Source: Pseudoxanthomonas sacheonensis
Lineage (GTDB): Bacteria > Pseudomonadota > Gammaproteobacteria > Xanthomonadales > Xanthomonadaceae
Reading direction: 5' to 3'
DNA: 64,000 bases
Assembly: GCF_010093305.1 (NCBI RefSeq)
Contig: NZ_PDWS01000002.1
Span: 335,984 to 399,983 of the forward strand
Shown: in pieces, positions 25,866-33,583 of the stretch
Layout: the number at the start of each line of letters is the position of its first letter
Numbering within the stretch: position 1 is the stretch's first letter
Position numbers and translations under genes: made by a program
The notes under the pieces: generated by a model
Database searches by the model: none
What the model saw: only the letters and a program-made list of their open reading frames with translations
Told to the model about the DNA's origin: nothing

Positions 25866-26576
25866 ATGTCCGAACCCGTCCGCCTTGCCAAACGCGTCGC
25901 CGAACTCGCCGGTTGTTCCCGGCGCGAGGCCGACCAGTACATCCAGGGCGGCTGGGTGACCGTGGACGGCGAAGTGATCGACGCTCCCCAGCACCCCATC
26001 ACCACGCAGACCGTGCTGATCGACCCTGAAGCGGATCTGGAAGCCGCCGAACCGGCGACTTTGCTGCTGCACAAGCCGGCCGGCGTCGAGTTCGAAGCAG
26101 CATCCAGACTGGCCACCCCCGCCAGCCACACCGAAGGCGACGATCCCGGCATCCGGGTGCTCAAGCGCCATTTCGTGCGCCTGACCCCGCTGATGCCGCT
26201 GGATGCCGAAGCCAGCGGCCTGGTCGTATTGAGCCAGGACGGGCGCGTCTGGCGGCGGCTGAGCGAGGACGCGGACATGATCGAACAGGAGTTCGTGGTG
26301 GAGGTGCAAGGCGAACTCGCGCCCTACGGCCTACCGCGTCTGTGCGACGGCATGCTCTACCTGGGCCGCGCCCTGCCCCGCGCCAAGGTCAGTTGGCAGA
26401 ACGAGAACAACCTGCGCTTCGCGATCAAGGCGGTACGGCCCGGTCAACTGCGGCACATGTGCGCGCAGGTCGGCCTGGAAGTGCTGTCGATCCGCCGCCT
26501 GCGCATCGGCCGCATCGCTCTCAACAGGATGCCGGTAGGCGAGTGGCGTTACCTGCCTGTCGGCGAGCGCTTCTGA
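25866..26576 (+). CDS. RsuA/RluF-like pseudouridine synthase
   Basis: The 236-residue product combines an S4 RNA-binding domain (VRLAKRVAELAGCSRREADQ, 5-24) with a pseudouridine synthase domain. The catalytic aspartate is Asp113 in PLDAEASGLVVLS, where the usual arginine before Leu-Asp is Pro. LRHMCAQVGLEVLSIRRLRIG is the RluF/RsuA C-terminal signature. The closest named relative by pattern is RluF (23S U2604); the exact target is not certain. Confidence 0.88.
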   Translation: MSEPVRLAKRVAELAGCSRREADQYIQGGWVTVDGEVIDAPQHPITTQTVLIDPEADLEAAEPATLLLHKPAGVEFEAASRLATPASHTEGDDPGIRVLKRHFVRLTPLMPLDAEASGLVVLSQDGRVWRRLSEDADMIEQEFVVEVQGELAPYGLPRLCDGMLYLGRALPRAKVSWQNENNLRFAIKAVRPGQLRHMCAQVGLEVLSIRRLRIGRIALNRMPVGEWRYLPVGERF

Positions 26577-26712
26577 CCGCCTGCTGTTCGATCCCCGCAG
26601 CGGCTTTTCCGGCGATTGACTAAGGCCGCCGGGCTGACAACACTACTCGCCGCACCGGCATGGTCGTTGCGGCCGCCGTTCTCCAACCAACGCAAACGAA
26701 GAAGAGGCCTGT

Positions 26713-26814
26713 ATGAGCAAGGGTATGGACCAGAAGAAAAACGAGAAGAAGGCGCCGACCAAGACGCTGAAGGAAAAGCGCGCCGAGAAGCAGGAAAAGA
26801 AGAAGAACAAGTAA
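26713..26814 (+). CDS. Tiny Lys-rich protein (33 aa)
   Basis: ATG after AAGAGG encodes MSKGMDQKKNEKKAPTKTLK then EKRAEKQEKKKNK, 33 residues with 15 lysines. Similar tiny proteins occur in Xanthomonadales and Pseudomonas. Helical and highly basic, so nucleic-acid association is possible. It resembles in composition the 52-aa protein at 14329. Confidence 0.6.
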   Translation: MSKGMDQKKNEKKAPTKTLKEKRAEKQEKKKNK

Positions 26815-26830
26815 GCGCCCGCCCTTCTTC

Positions 26831-26903
26831 GTTGCAGAGCCGAGCTTGCTCGGCTGCTCTTCGCGGAAGAACCTAGGCAGCCGAGCAAGCTCGGCTCTAC
26901 AAC
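26831..26903. repeat. Inverted repeat of the GAGCCGAGCTTGCTCGGC type
   Basis: Two palindromic units, each with arms GCCGAGC and GCTCGGC, face one another; the right unit ends CTAC, a GTAG head on the minus strand, while the left reads GCAG. It sits between the 33-aa gene and the RidA stop. Confidence 0.8.
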
Positions 26904-26918
26904 TTCAGACCGCCGCCG

Positions 26919-27263
26919 TTAGACCGCGGCGGTGATCACGACTTCGATCTTCCATCTGGGATTGGCCAGCGCGGCCTGCACGGTGGCGCGAGTGGGCGTA
27001 TGGCCCGGCACCACCCATGCTTCCCAGACCTGGTTCATCGCTGCGAAATCGCCCAGGTCGGGCAGGAAAATCTGCGCATGCAGGATCTTGCTCTTGTCGC
27101 TGCCGGCCTGCGCCAGCAAACCGTCGATGGATTCCAGCACCTGCCGGGTCTGGCCCTGGATGTCGGCGCCGGCGTCTTCGGCAATCTGGCCGGCCAGGTA
27201 GACGGTGCCGTTGTGGATCGCCATTTCCGACAGGCGCGGACCTATTTCGAATCGCTGGATCAT
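26919..27263 (-). CDS. RidA/YjgF-family protein
   Basis: The 114-residue product is a single Rid domain: AIHNGTVYLAGQI, TRQVLESIDGLLAQAGSDKS, ILHAQIFLPDLGDFAAMNQV, and the end TRATVQAALANPRWKIEVV. Rid proteins deaminate reactive enamine/imine intermediates of PLP enzymes. The subgroup is not the canonical RidA, as the C-terminus lacks LP before the final strand. A GGAGGAAAC ribosome site supports the ATG at 27263. Confidence 0.92.
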   Translation of the reverse strand: MIQRFEIGPRLSEMAIHNGTVYLAGQIAEDAGADIQGQTRQVLESIDGLLAQAGSDKSKILHAQIFLPDLGDFAAMNQVWEAWVVPGHTPTRATVQAALANPRWKIEVVITAAV

Positions 27264-27357
27264 GGGGGTTTCCTCCGTGGCTCGATAAGGGTCCATCCTA
27301 CGGGAAGTGCCCGCCATCCCGTAACATCCGTTCATCCACGCAAACGATTTCCATGGG

Positions 27358-28857
27358 GTGAATAGTTTGGACGGAACCAAGGCTTCCTCTCATGGGACCG
27401 CAAAGGGGCATCTCCGGCGCGCATGCAAGCGCCTGTTGCTGGTGCTGTTGGCCTGTTATCTGATCTCAGCCGCCTGGCAGGCCTACAAACCGCTGCCCGC
27501 CGGCATCGGACGGAATTTTCCCATCGCCTCTTCCGGCGATACGGCATTGCTGACCGACATCACTTATGTCGATGCGGCCGGCGCGCGCTACAGCGATCAG
27601 CAGGTGTTCGATGAAATCCTGCGCCTGATCGGGCAGGCGCAACGCGTGGTCGTGGTGGACATGTTCCTGTTCAACGACTTCACCGGCGCCGATGCCGCAC
27701 CCAGCCTGCGCCCGCTGAGCGCGCAACTGACCCAGGCGCTGGTCGAACGCAAACGGGCGGTGCCCGGCTTGCAGGTCGTCATGATCACCGACCCCATCAA
27801 CACGCTGTATGGCGGAATGACCTCCAAGCACCTGGACGCGTTGCGCGCGGCTGGCATAGAAACGGTGGTCACCGATCTGACCCGGATCCGTGCGCCCAAC
27901 CCCGCGTGGTCCGGACTCTGGCAGCTGTGCTGCCGATGGCTTGGGAACAGCGACCGCGGCGGCTCGCTGCCCAGCCCGTTCGGCCAGGGCAAGGCGACGC
28001 TGCGCAGCTATCTGGCCTTGCTCAATCTCAATGCCAACCACCGCAAGACCCTGGTGGTGGATTCCGGCGGCGATTGGGTGGGATTGGTGGCCAGCGCGAA
28101 TCCACACGATGGCAGCAGCGCGCATGGCAACGTGGCGTTGCGGTTCCGCGGTCCGGCCGCATTGGACCTGCTGCAAAGCGAACGCGCGGTGGTGGAGATG
28201 TCCGGCGCCGCCTGGCCGCGATCGCTGGTTTCGATCGCGCCTTCCGCCCGCCCCGCCGGCACTGCCGACGGCACCCAGGTGCAGATCCTCACCGAAGGAC
28301 GCATCCGCGATGCGTTGCTCGCCAGCATCGCCAGCGCCAAGCCGGGCGACCGGCTGGATATCGCGGTGTTCTATTTTTCTCACCGTGGATTGCTGAAGGC
28401 GGTAGCGGCGGCGCAACGGCGTGGCGTGAAGCTGCGCGTGTTGCTGGACCCCAACGAGGACGCTTTCGGCAGGAAGAAGAACGGCATTCCCAATCGCCAG
28501 GCGGCGCTGGAACTGCACCGGGCCGGAGTGCCCATACGCTGGTGCGACACCCATGGCGAACAATGCCACGCCAAATTCCTGCTGAAACGCAGCGCCGCCG
28601 GCAAAGCGGAATTGATCGTGGGTTCGGCCAACTACACCAGGCGCAATCTGGACGACTACAACCTGGAAAGCAGCGCGCGCGTGCTGGCAGCCGCCGATAC
28701 CGCCGTGATGGGCCGGGCGGCCTCCTATTTCGAGCAGAGTTGGAGCAATACCGAAGGCCGCCGGATCAGTCTGCCCTACGCCCGCTATGCCGACGATTCG
28801 CGTCTGCGCTACTGGCGTTACCGGTTTACCGAGGCCACGGGCCTGTCCAGCTTCTGA
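27358..28857 (+). CDS. Phospholipase D-like (HKD) protein with N-terminal membrane anchor
   Basis: The 499-residue product has a membrane segment (about 25-41) and two PLD-type half-sites: HRKTLVVD (His228, Lys230, Asp235) followed by GLVASANPHD, and CHAKFLLKR followed by VGSANYTRRNLDDYN. The second HxK motif lacks the aspartate at the usual place. Members include cardiolipin synthases and phosphodiesterases. The start codon is GTG at 27358 without a clear ribosome site; a TTG at 27367 with GGGGTG before it is an alternative. Confidence 0.85.
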   Translation: MNSLDGTKASSHGTAKGHLRRACKRLLLVLLACYLISAAWQAYKPLPAGIGRNFPIASSGDTALLTDITYVDAAGARYSDQQVFDEILRLIGQAQRVVVVDMFLFNDFTGADAAPSLRPLSAQLTQALVERKRAVPGLQVVMITDPINTLYGGMTSKHLDALRAAGIETVVTDLTRIRAPNPAWSGLWQLCCRWLGNSDRGGSLPSPFGQGKATLRSYLALLNLNANHRKTLVVDSGGDWVGLVASANPHDGSSAHGNVALRFRGPAALDLLQSERAVVEMSGAAWPRSLVSIAPSARPAGTADGTQVQILTEGRIRDALLASIASAKPGDRLDIAVFYFSHRGLLKAVAAAQRRGVKLRVLLDPNEDAFGRKKNGIPNRQAALELHRAGVPIRWCDTHGEQCHAKFLLKRSAAGKAELIVGSANYTRRNLDDYNLESSARVLAAADTAVMGRAASYFEQSWSNTEGRRISLPYARYADDSRLRYWRYRFTEATGLSSF

Positions 28858-29049
28858 AACGCTCCGCCCAGGCCCGCGGACGCCATTTGCAGGCAGGGCG
28901 GCCAGCTTCAGGAAGTCTGGCGTAGGATGCCGGGGTTGCATGCTTGCTCGCGCGTCTCGCCCGGCCGTACTCCAGTCGCCCGCTTCGCTCCTTTCCCCCG
29001 CGTCTCGCCCGTTGTCGGGAACACTCGAGACGCCATTGCCGGAGCGCCC

Positions 29050-29736
29050 ATGCCGGGCTACGCCACCCGTTTGCTCACCGTCCGTCTGGGCGGCCACGAC
29101 TACCGCATCCGTGCGCTCAGCGATCTGCAGCAGTTCGCCGATCCCACCGGCCAGGCGCATCGTGCGGGCATCTCTTCGTCGCTGTGGAGCCTGTTCGGGC
29201 AGGTCTGGCCTTCGGGCCGGGTGCTGGCCGAGGCCATGAGCAGCTTCGACATCGCAGACAAGCGCATCCTGGAACTGGGCTGCGGCCTGGGCCTGTCCAG
29301 TCTGGTGCTGGCCAAACGCGGCGCCGACGTGGTGGCCAGCGATCACCATCCGCTGGCCGAATCCTTCCTGGCCTACAACGCCGGGCTCAACAATCTGCCT
29401 GCAGTGAGCTACCGCGACCTGCCCTGGTCGGTGCCGGACGCGACCCTTGGCAGCTTCGACCTGATCATCGGCAGCGACATCCTGTACGAACGCGATCACG
29501 CCGCGCAGGTCGCGGCGATGATGCTGCGCCACGCCAATGCCGACGCCGAATTGCTGGTCACCGATCCCGGCCGCGGCAACAGCGGGCCCTTCACCCGCGC
29601 CATGGCCGAACAGGGATACGAAGTCACCGAGCGCCGCAGCCGTTTCAACGAAAAGGACATCGAGCCCTTCCGCGGCCGCCTGCTCAGCTACCGCCGCGGC
29701 AGTCCGAAAACCAACCCCGCACCGGCGCTGCCATGA
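29050..29736 (+). CDS. Class I SAM-dependent methyltransferase (METTL21/Nnt1-like)
   Basis: The 228-residue product contains VWPSGRVLAEAMS, the SAM-binding ILELGCGLGLSSLVLAKRGA (about 73-92), ASDHHPLA, and DLIIGSDILYERDH, the pattern of the METTL21/FAM86 lysine methyltransferase-like group. A protein substrate is therefore possible but unproven. It overlaps the next gene by ATGA, so the two are translationally coupled. Confidence 0.88.
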   Translation: MPGYATRLLTVRLGGHDYRIRALSDLQQFADPTGQAHRAGISSSLWSLFGQVWPSGRVLAEAMSSFDIADKRILELGCGLGLSSLVLAKRGADVVASDHHPLAESFLAYNAGLNNLPAVSYRDLPWSVPDATLGSFDLIIGSDILYERDHAAQVAAMMLRHANADAELLVTDPGRGNSGPFTRAMAEQGYEVTERRSRFNEKDIEPFRGRLLSYRRGSPKTNPAPALP

Positions 29737-30056
29737 GCGGCATTCCCCTACGCCTGCACAACGGCATCGACGCCTCGGTGTCGTGCAGCCGTTGCGATGC
29801 GGTCTGTTGCAGGCTGACCGTGGTGGTCATGCCGGAGGACCAGGTGCCACGCCACCTGGTGGATCGCAACGAGCACGGGGTGGAAGTCATGGCCCACGGC
29901 GAGGACGGATGGTGCGTGGCGATCGACCCGCTGCGCATGTGCTGCAGCATCTACGACCAGCGCCCGGGAATCTGCCGCAAGTTCGCCATGGGCAGCGAGT
30001 ACTGCGTGGATGAACGCAGGATCTACCGCAACCGCTACGACCATCCGCCCACATAG
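29733..30056 (+). CDS. YkgJ-family cysteine-cluster protein
   Basis: The 107-residue product has the YkgJ/UPF0153 cysteine arrangement: CSRCDAVCC at the N-terminus (about 18-26), a WCVAIDP segment, then CCSIYDQRPGICRKFAMGSEYC, expected to bind zinc or an Fe-S cluster. Function is unknown. The start overlaps the methyltransferase stop, suggesting they act together. Confidence 0.9.
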   Translation: MSGIPLRLHNGIDASVSCSRCDAVCCRLTVVVMPEDQVPRHLVDRNEHGVEVMAHGEDGWCVAIDPLRMCCSIYDQRPGICRKFAMGSEYCVDERRIYRNRYDHPPT

Positions 30057-30063
30057 AGATTCC

Positions 30064-30131
30064 GTAGGAGCGACGCGAGTCGCGATGAAGCTCTACCGGT
30101 AATGCCCCATCGCGACTCGCGTCGCTCCTAC
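30064..30131. repeat. Paired GTAG REP elements (class A), inverted
   Basis: GTAGGAGCGACGCGAGTCGC opens the element at 30064 and its reverse complement closes it at 30131, with a short imperfect centre containing ACCGGTAA. Same family as those at 24802, 51084, 55282, 57639 and 59263. Confidence 0.9.
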
Positions 30132-30137
30132 GCTCTG

Positions 30138-30302
30138 CTACGCGTCCCCATGGCGCGCTTTCCAGGCGGCCAGCGCTTGTTCGTAGCGCTCCAATGCGTT
30201 TTCGTAGGCGTCGTAAACGCAGGTCACGCAGCCCCCGCCGCAGCAATCGCCAGGGTCGGGTTTGACGGGAGGCTGCGGCGGCGGATCGTCGTTCGGCTGC
30301 AT
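30138..30302 (-). CDS. Oxidoreductase-like domain protein (54 aa)
   Basis: A short frame encodes a 54-residue protein: a Pro-rich start, then GDCCGGGCVTCVYDAYENAL and a helix ERYEQALAAWKARHG. This is the Oxidored-like domain (Pfam type), also found in eukaryotic mitochondrial proteins, with a CCxxxCxxC cluster presumed to bind metal. Function unknown. Only 38 bp separate its start from that of the divergent YgjP-like gene. Confidence 0.8.
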   Translation of the reverse strand: MQPNDDPPPQPPVKPDPGDCCGGGCVTCVYDAYENALERYEQALAAWKARHGDA

Positions 30303-30340
30303 AGGCTTACTGTAACGCCGGGAACCGGTATGGTTGCGCC

Positions 30341-30844
30341 ATGCAAGCGCTCAAATACCTCGCCGGATATCCCGAAGACCTGCAGATGCGGGTACGCACG
30401 CTGATCGAGCAGGACCGGCTGGGTGCGGTGCTCGCCGACAAGTACGGTCAGAAACATGCCGTGCGCAACGACCGTCAGCTGTACGAATACACCCTGGAAA
30501 TGAAGGACCGCTACCTGCGCAAGGCCGAGCCGCTCAACAAGGTCGTCTACGACAACAAGCTGCAGGTCGTGAAGCATGCGCTGGGCACGCATACCACCGT
30601 ATCGCGCGTGCAAGGCAGCCGCTTGAAAGCCAGCCGCGAGATCCGCATCGCCACCGTTTTCCGCGACGCCCCGGCGGATTTCCTGAAGATGATCGTGGCC
30701 CACGAACTGGCGCACCTGAAGGAAAGCGACCACAACAAGCCGTTCTATCAGCTATGCGCGCACATGGCGCCGGACTACCACCAGTTGGAATTCGATCTGC
30801 GCCTGTACCTGACCCACCTCGATTGCGGCGGCAGCCCCGCCTAA
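30341..30844 (+). CDS. YgjP-like zinc metallopeptidase-fold protein
   Basis: The 167-residue product carries the gluzincin-like motif HELAHLKESDH (121-131) with three presumptive zinc ligands, His121, His125 and His131, and the family block PADFLKMIVAHELAH. YgjP/DUF45 proteins resemble SprT and Wss1-type metalloproteases; activity is unproven. It converges with, and overlaps by 4 bp, the HD-domain gene. Confidence 0.87.
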   Translation: MQALKYLAGYPEDLQMRVRTLIEQDRLGAVLADKYGQKHAVRNDRQLYEYTLEMKDRYLRKAEPLNKVVYDNKLQVVKHALGTHTTVSRVQGSRLKASREIRIATVFRDAPADFLKMIVAHELAHLKESDHNKPFYQLCAHMAPDYHQLEFDLRLYLTHLDCGGSPA

Positions 30845-31455
30845 CGGTCGATCGCGCGCCGCAGGTTCGCTCGCGCCGCGGCGTCGTAACGCTGATGGAA
30901 CCAGTCGCTCAGGTAGATGCGTTCGCGGGCAAGCAATCCCTTCAGGAATCGTTTGCGGTTGAGCCTGAACAGGAATCCCGGCACATGGCCCCGGTATTCC
31001 TCCGCGATGCCGGCGTCGTACGCATCGAACACGCCCGCTTCCGCGCCCAGGATCGCCATGTCGCAATCGAGGAAATGGCGCGTATCCAGCGAAAAACCGT
31101 CGTCGCCGAAATCCGCCGGCGAGAACTGGCCGTGGCGTGCGGTGAGATCGATCAACTCCGCGACGCGCAGCGTGTCGACCCCGTGTTGCGGCAGCCATTG
31201 CGCGATCTGCGCCATCGCCAGATCGGCCGAACGCGTTTCGTTGTCCTTGCGCCCGGCTTCGTAAACGGCGTCGTGGTACAGCACCGCAAGATAGACCTCG
31301 GCAGGTTGCGCCCAGCCCGGTCCCGCGGTCACCTCGGCGAAACGGTGCAGCACTTCCTGCACATGTCCGAAGTTGTGGTACGCGCGCGGCGGCGTGGCGT
31401 ACGCCGCTTCCAGCTCGGACAGCATCGATGTGGGCAGCGTCAGTGGCGCGGACAT
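30841..31455 (-). CDS. HD-superfamily metal-dependent hydrolase (COG4339-type)
   Basis: The 204-residue product begins with RAYHNFGHVQEVL (His27/His31), followed by LYHDAVYE with the His61-Asp62 pair, then NETRSADLA, and a later DCDMAILG aspartate. This spacing matches predicted HD phosphohydrolases of the COG4339 group, whose nucleotide substrate is unknown. Monocistronic on this strand, converging with the YgjP-like gene. Confidence 0.88.
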   Translation of the reverse strand: MSAPLTLPTSMLSELEAAYATPPRAYHNFGHVQEVLHRFAEVTAGPGWAQPAEVYLAVLYHDAVYEAGRKDNETRSADLAMAQIAQWLPQHGVDTLRVAELIDLTARHGQFSPADFGDDGFSLDTRHFLDCDMAILGAEAGVFDAYDAGIAEEYRGHVPGFLFRLNRKRFLKGLLARERIYLSDWFHQRYDAAARANLRRAIDR

Positions 31456-31519
31456 TTTTTCGGCTCCAGCCAGGACTTATGCGGACACTATATCGCCAGC
31501 GGCGCCCGTCGCCTTGCGA

Positions 31520-31858
31520 TCACAACAGCTTGGCACCCAGCGGCACTTCCCGCTCGGGAACGCACAAAGCGACATTCCCTTCGGCATCGTGGAAACCGGT
31601 CACCAGACATTCGGACATCAGCGGACCGATCTGCTTGGCCGGAAAATTGACCACCGCCACCACCTGTCTGCCAATCAGCTGTTCTGGCGTGTAAAGCGCG
31701 GTGATCTGCGCGCTGGATTTGCGAATGCCCAGCGCTTCGCCGAAATCTATCCGCAGCACATACGCAGGCTTGCGCGCTTCCGGGAAAGGGTCGGCGGCGA
31801 TGATCCGCCCGACCCGCAGCTCGACTTTCTCGAAATCGCCCCAGGAAACAGTCTGCAT
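31520..31858 (-). CDS. csaA: tRNA-binding protein CsaA
   Basis: The 112-residue product is a single OB-fold tRNA-binding domain with the CsaA pattern: [65 protein letters not shown] and [11 protein letters not shown]. CsaA binds tRNA and has been linked to protein export and chaperone activity in Bacillus. The ATG at 31858 begins the conserved domain. Confidence 0.94.
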   Translation of the reverse strand: MQTVSWGDFEKVELRVGRIIAADPFPEARKPAYVLRIDFGEALGIRKSSAQITALYTPEQLIGRQVVAVVNFPAKQIGPLMSECLVTGFHDAEGNVALCVPEREVPLGAKLL

Positions 31859-31887
31859 CGCAAGATTCCTTCCGCGCCGGTCCTCGC

Positions 31888-32217
31888 TCATTCCACGAAG
31901 AACGCGGTGATATCGAAATGCAAATCCACCCGTGAACCGCTGGCCAGTTTCAGCGTGATCACGTCGTAATGCGGCGGACCGACCACCCTGCCCTTCGATT
32001 CGACTACCGCACCGGGATAGTGAATGCGTATCCATTCCTGTTCGGCTGCCATGCCTTCATCGACGCTGCCTACGCCGGCGATCACGACGGCTTTCTTGAG
32101 CGTGAGCCCATCGCCGCCGGAATAGCGGACGGATGGGGCGGCGGCCTGCGCCAGTGCCGGACACGGGCCGGCCGTCGTCAGCAATAGCAGGCAGGAAACC
32201 AAAACGAAACCACGCAT
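31888..32217 (-). CDS. Exported hypothetical protein
   Basis: The 109-residue product has a signal peptide (about 1-24, ALAQ cleavage), then a compact domain with SYSGGDG-like start, [20 protein letters not shown] and an end rich in beta strand ([13 protein letters not shown]). It looks like a small periplasmic protein. It lies 29 bp upstream of csaA on the same strand. I do not recognise the family. Confidence 0.75.
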   Translation of the reverse strand: MRGFVLVSCLLLLTTAGPCPALAQAAAPSVRYSGGDGLTLKKAVVIAGVGSVDEGMAAEQEWIRIHYPGAVVESKGRVVGPPHYDVITLKLASGSRVDLHFDITAFFVE

Positions 32218-32352
32218 ACGAAATCCTCAGCCGGAATTGTCGGCGTATTTGCGGTGCCCTCGGCCCTGGCACCAAGGGCATTGTCGTCCAAGCGGCCACG
32301 CATTGCATCGGGCGCGCTAGGATTCGCTGATCCGCTTCCACTGGACCGGCGC

Positions 32353-33360
32353 ATGCCTTCCGCAATCGAAGAATCCCACGTCGGCGACCGCGCTTTCACC
32401 CAAGCCGACCTGGCCGACCGCGAACTACCGCTGGTGATCCGCGGATTGTGCCGTGACTGGCCGGTGGTCGCGGCGGCGCGCGAATCCGACACCTCTTTCG
32501 CCCACTACCTGGCCGGCTTCGACAATGGCGCCGAGGTCGACACGCTGTTGATGGCGCCCGAAGAGGACGGGGTCATCGGCTACAACCCGCAGATGGATGG
32601 CTTCAACTACCGGCACTTCCGCGTGCCGGTCACCGAAGCCTTGCGGCGTCTGGCTGCCTACAGCCGCCATGACGGCGTCACTTCGGGGGTAGCGCTGCAG
32701 AGTGCGCCGGTCTCCGCCTGCCTGCCGGGTTTCCGTCAGGAACACCCGCTGCCGCAACTGCAGGCGGCGATCGAGCCGCGCCTGTGGATCGGCAACCGGG
32801 TCACCACGCCCGCGCATTTCGATGCCTCCCACAACCTGGCCGTAGTGGTCTGCGGCCGCCGGCGCTTCACCCTGTTCGCGCCGGAACAGGTAGGCGATCT
32901 CTACATCGGTCCGCTGGATTTCGCCCCGACCGGGGCCGCCATCAGCATGGCGCGGCTGGACCGTCCGGACGACCCGCGCTTTCCGCGATTGCGCCAGGCG
33001 CTGGCGCAATCGCTGGTGTCGGAGCTGGAGCCGGGCGACGCGATCTATATCCCGCCGCTGTGGTGGCACCACGTCGCCTCGCTGGAACGATTGAACGCGT
33101 TGGTGAACTACTGGTGGAAACCGGCCATTGGGCAAGGGGTGGTGCCGGAATCCGGGCTGGGTGCGTTGATGCACGCCATCCTCGCGCTGAAATCGTTGCC
33201 ACGCAGCGAACGCAAGGCCTGGAAGCATCTGTTCGATCACTACGTATTCGACGACCACGACCCTGCCGCTCACATCCCGGCGGAACGGCGCAATTTGCTG
33301 GGCAGGCTGACGCCGGCGCTGGTGGAGCAGATCAAAGGGAAAATCCGCTCGTATCTGTAG
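32353..33360 (+). CDS. JmjC/cupin-like Fe(II), 2-oxoglutarate-type oxygenase
   Basis: The 335-residue product is a cupin_8/JmjC-fold protein: VIRGLCRDWPVV near the N-terminus, metal ligands HFD (His155, Asp157) and a distal His in WWHHVASL (239-240), preceded by ELEPGDAIYIPPLWW. Bacterial members hydroxylate amino acids in proteins or small molecules and are often found with TonB-type uptake genes. The substrate here is unknown. Confidence 0.9.
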   Translation: MPSAIEESHVGDRAFTQADLADRELPLVIRGLCRDWPVVAAARESDTSFAHYLAGFDNGAEVDTLLMAPEEDGVIGYNPQMDGFNYRHFRVPVTEALRRLAAYSRHDGVTSGVALQSAPVSACLPGFRQEHPLPQLQAAIEPRLWIGNRVTTPAHFDASHNLAVVVCGRRRFTLFAPEQVGDLYIGPLDFAPTGAAISMARLDRPDDPRFPRLRQALAQSLVSELEPGDAIYIPPLWWHHVASLERLNALVNYWWKPAIGQGVVPESGLGALMHAILALKSLPRSERKAWKHLFDHYVFDDHDPAAHIPAERRNLLGRLTPALVEQIKGKIRSYL

Positions 33361-33583
33361 CGGAATCCATCGGCCGAGTCTGGATCCGGCCGCATTCCCG
33401 GCCCGGATGGCGCGCCCGCACTGGCCGATAAGCGGGCGATCCCTTGGCGTTCACCTCGCATTTAGCGCTTTATGTGGCCTACGTCTCGCATAGCGCCAAT
33501 TCAGCTAGAAAACCGCTGCGGCTGCGTTTGACTCCCCTTGGCCCGGCCCCGACCATCGCCGGGCCCTGTAGTCGATGAAGTAG

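Noticed and set aside
27466..29532. 688-aa minus-strand frame
   Set aside because: It is the antisense of the phospholipase-D-like and methyltransferase genes; His/Arg/Gln-rich shadow composition typical of high-GC DNA.
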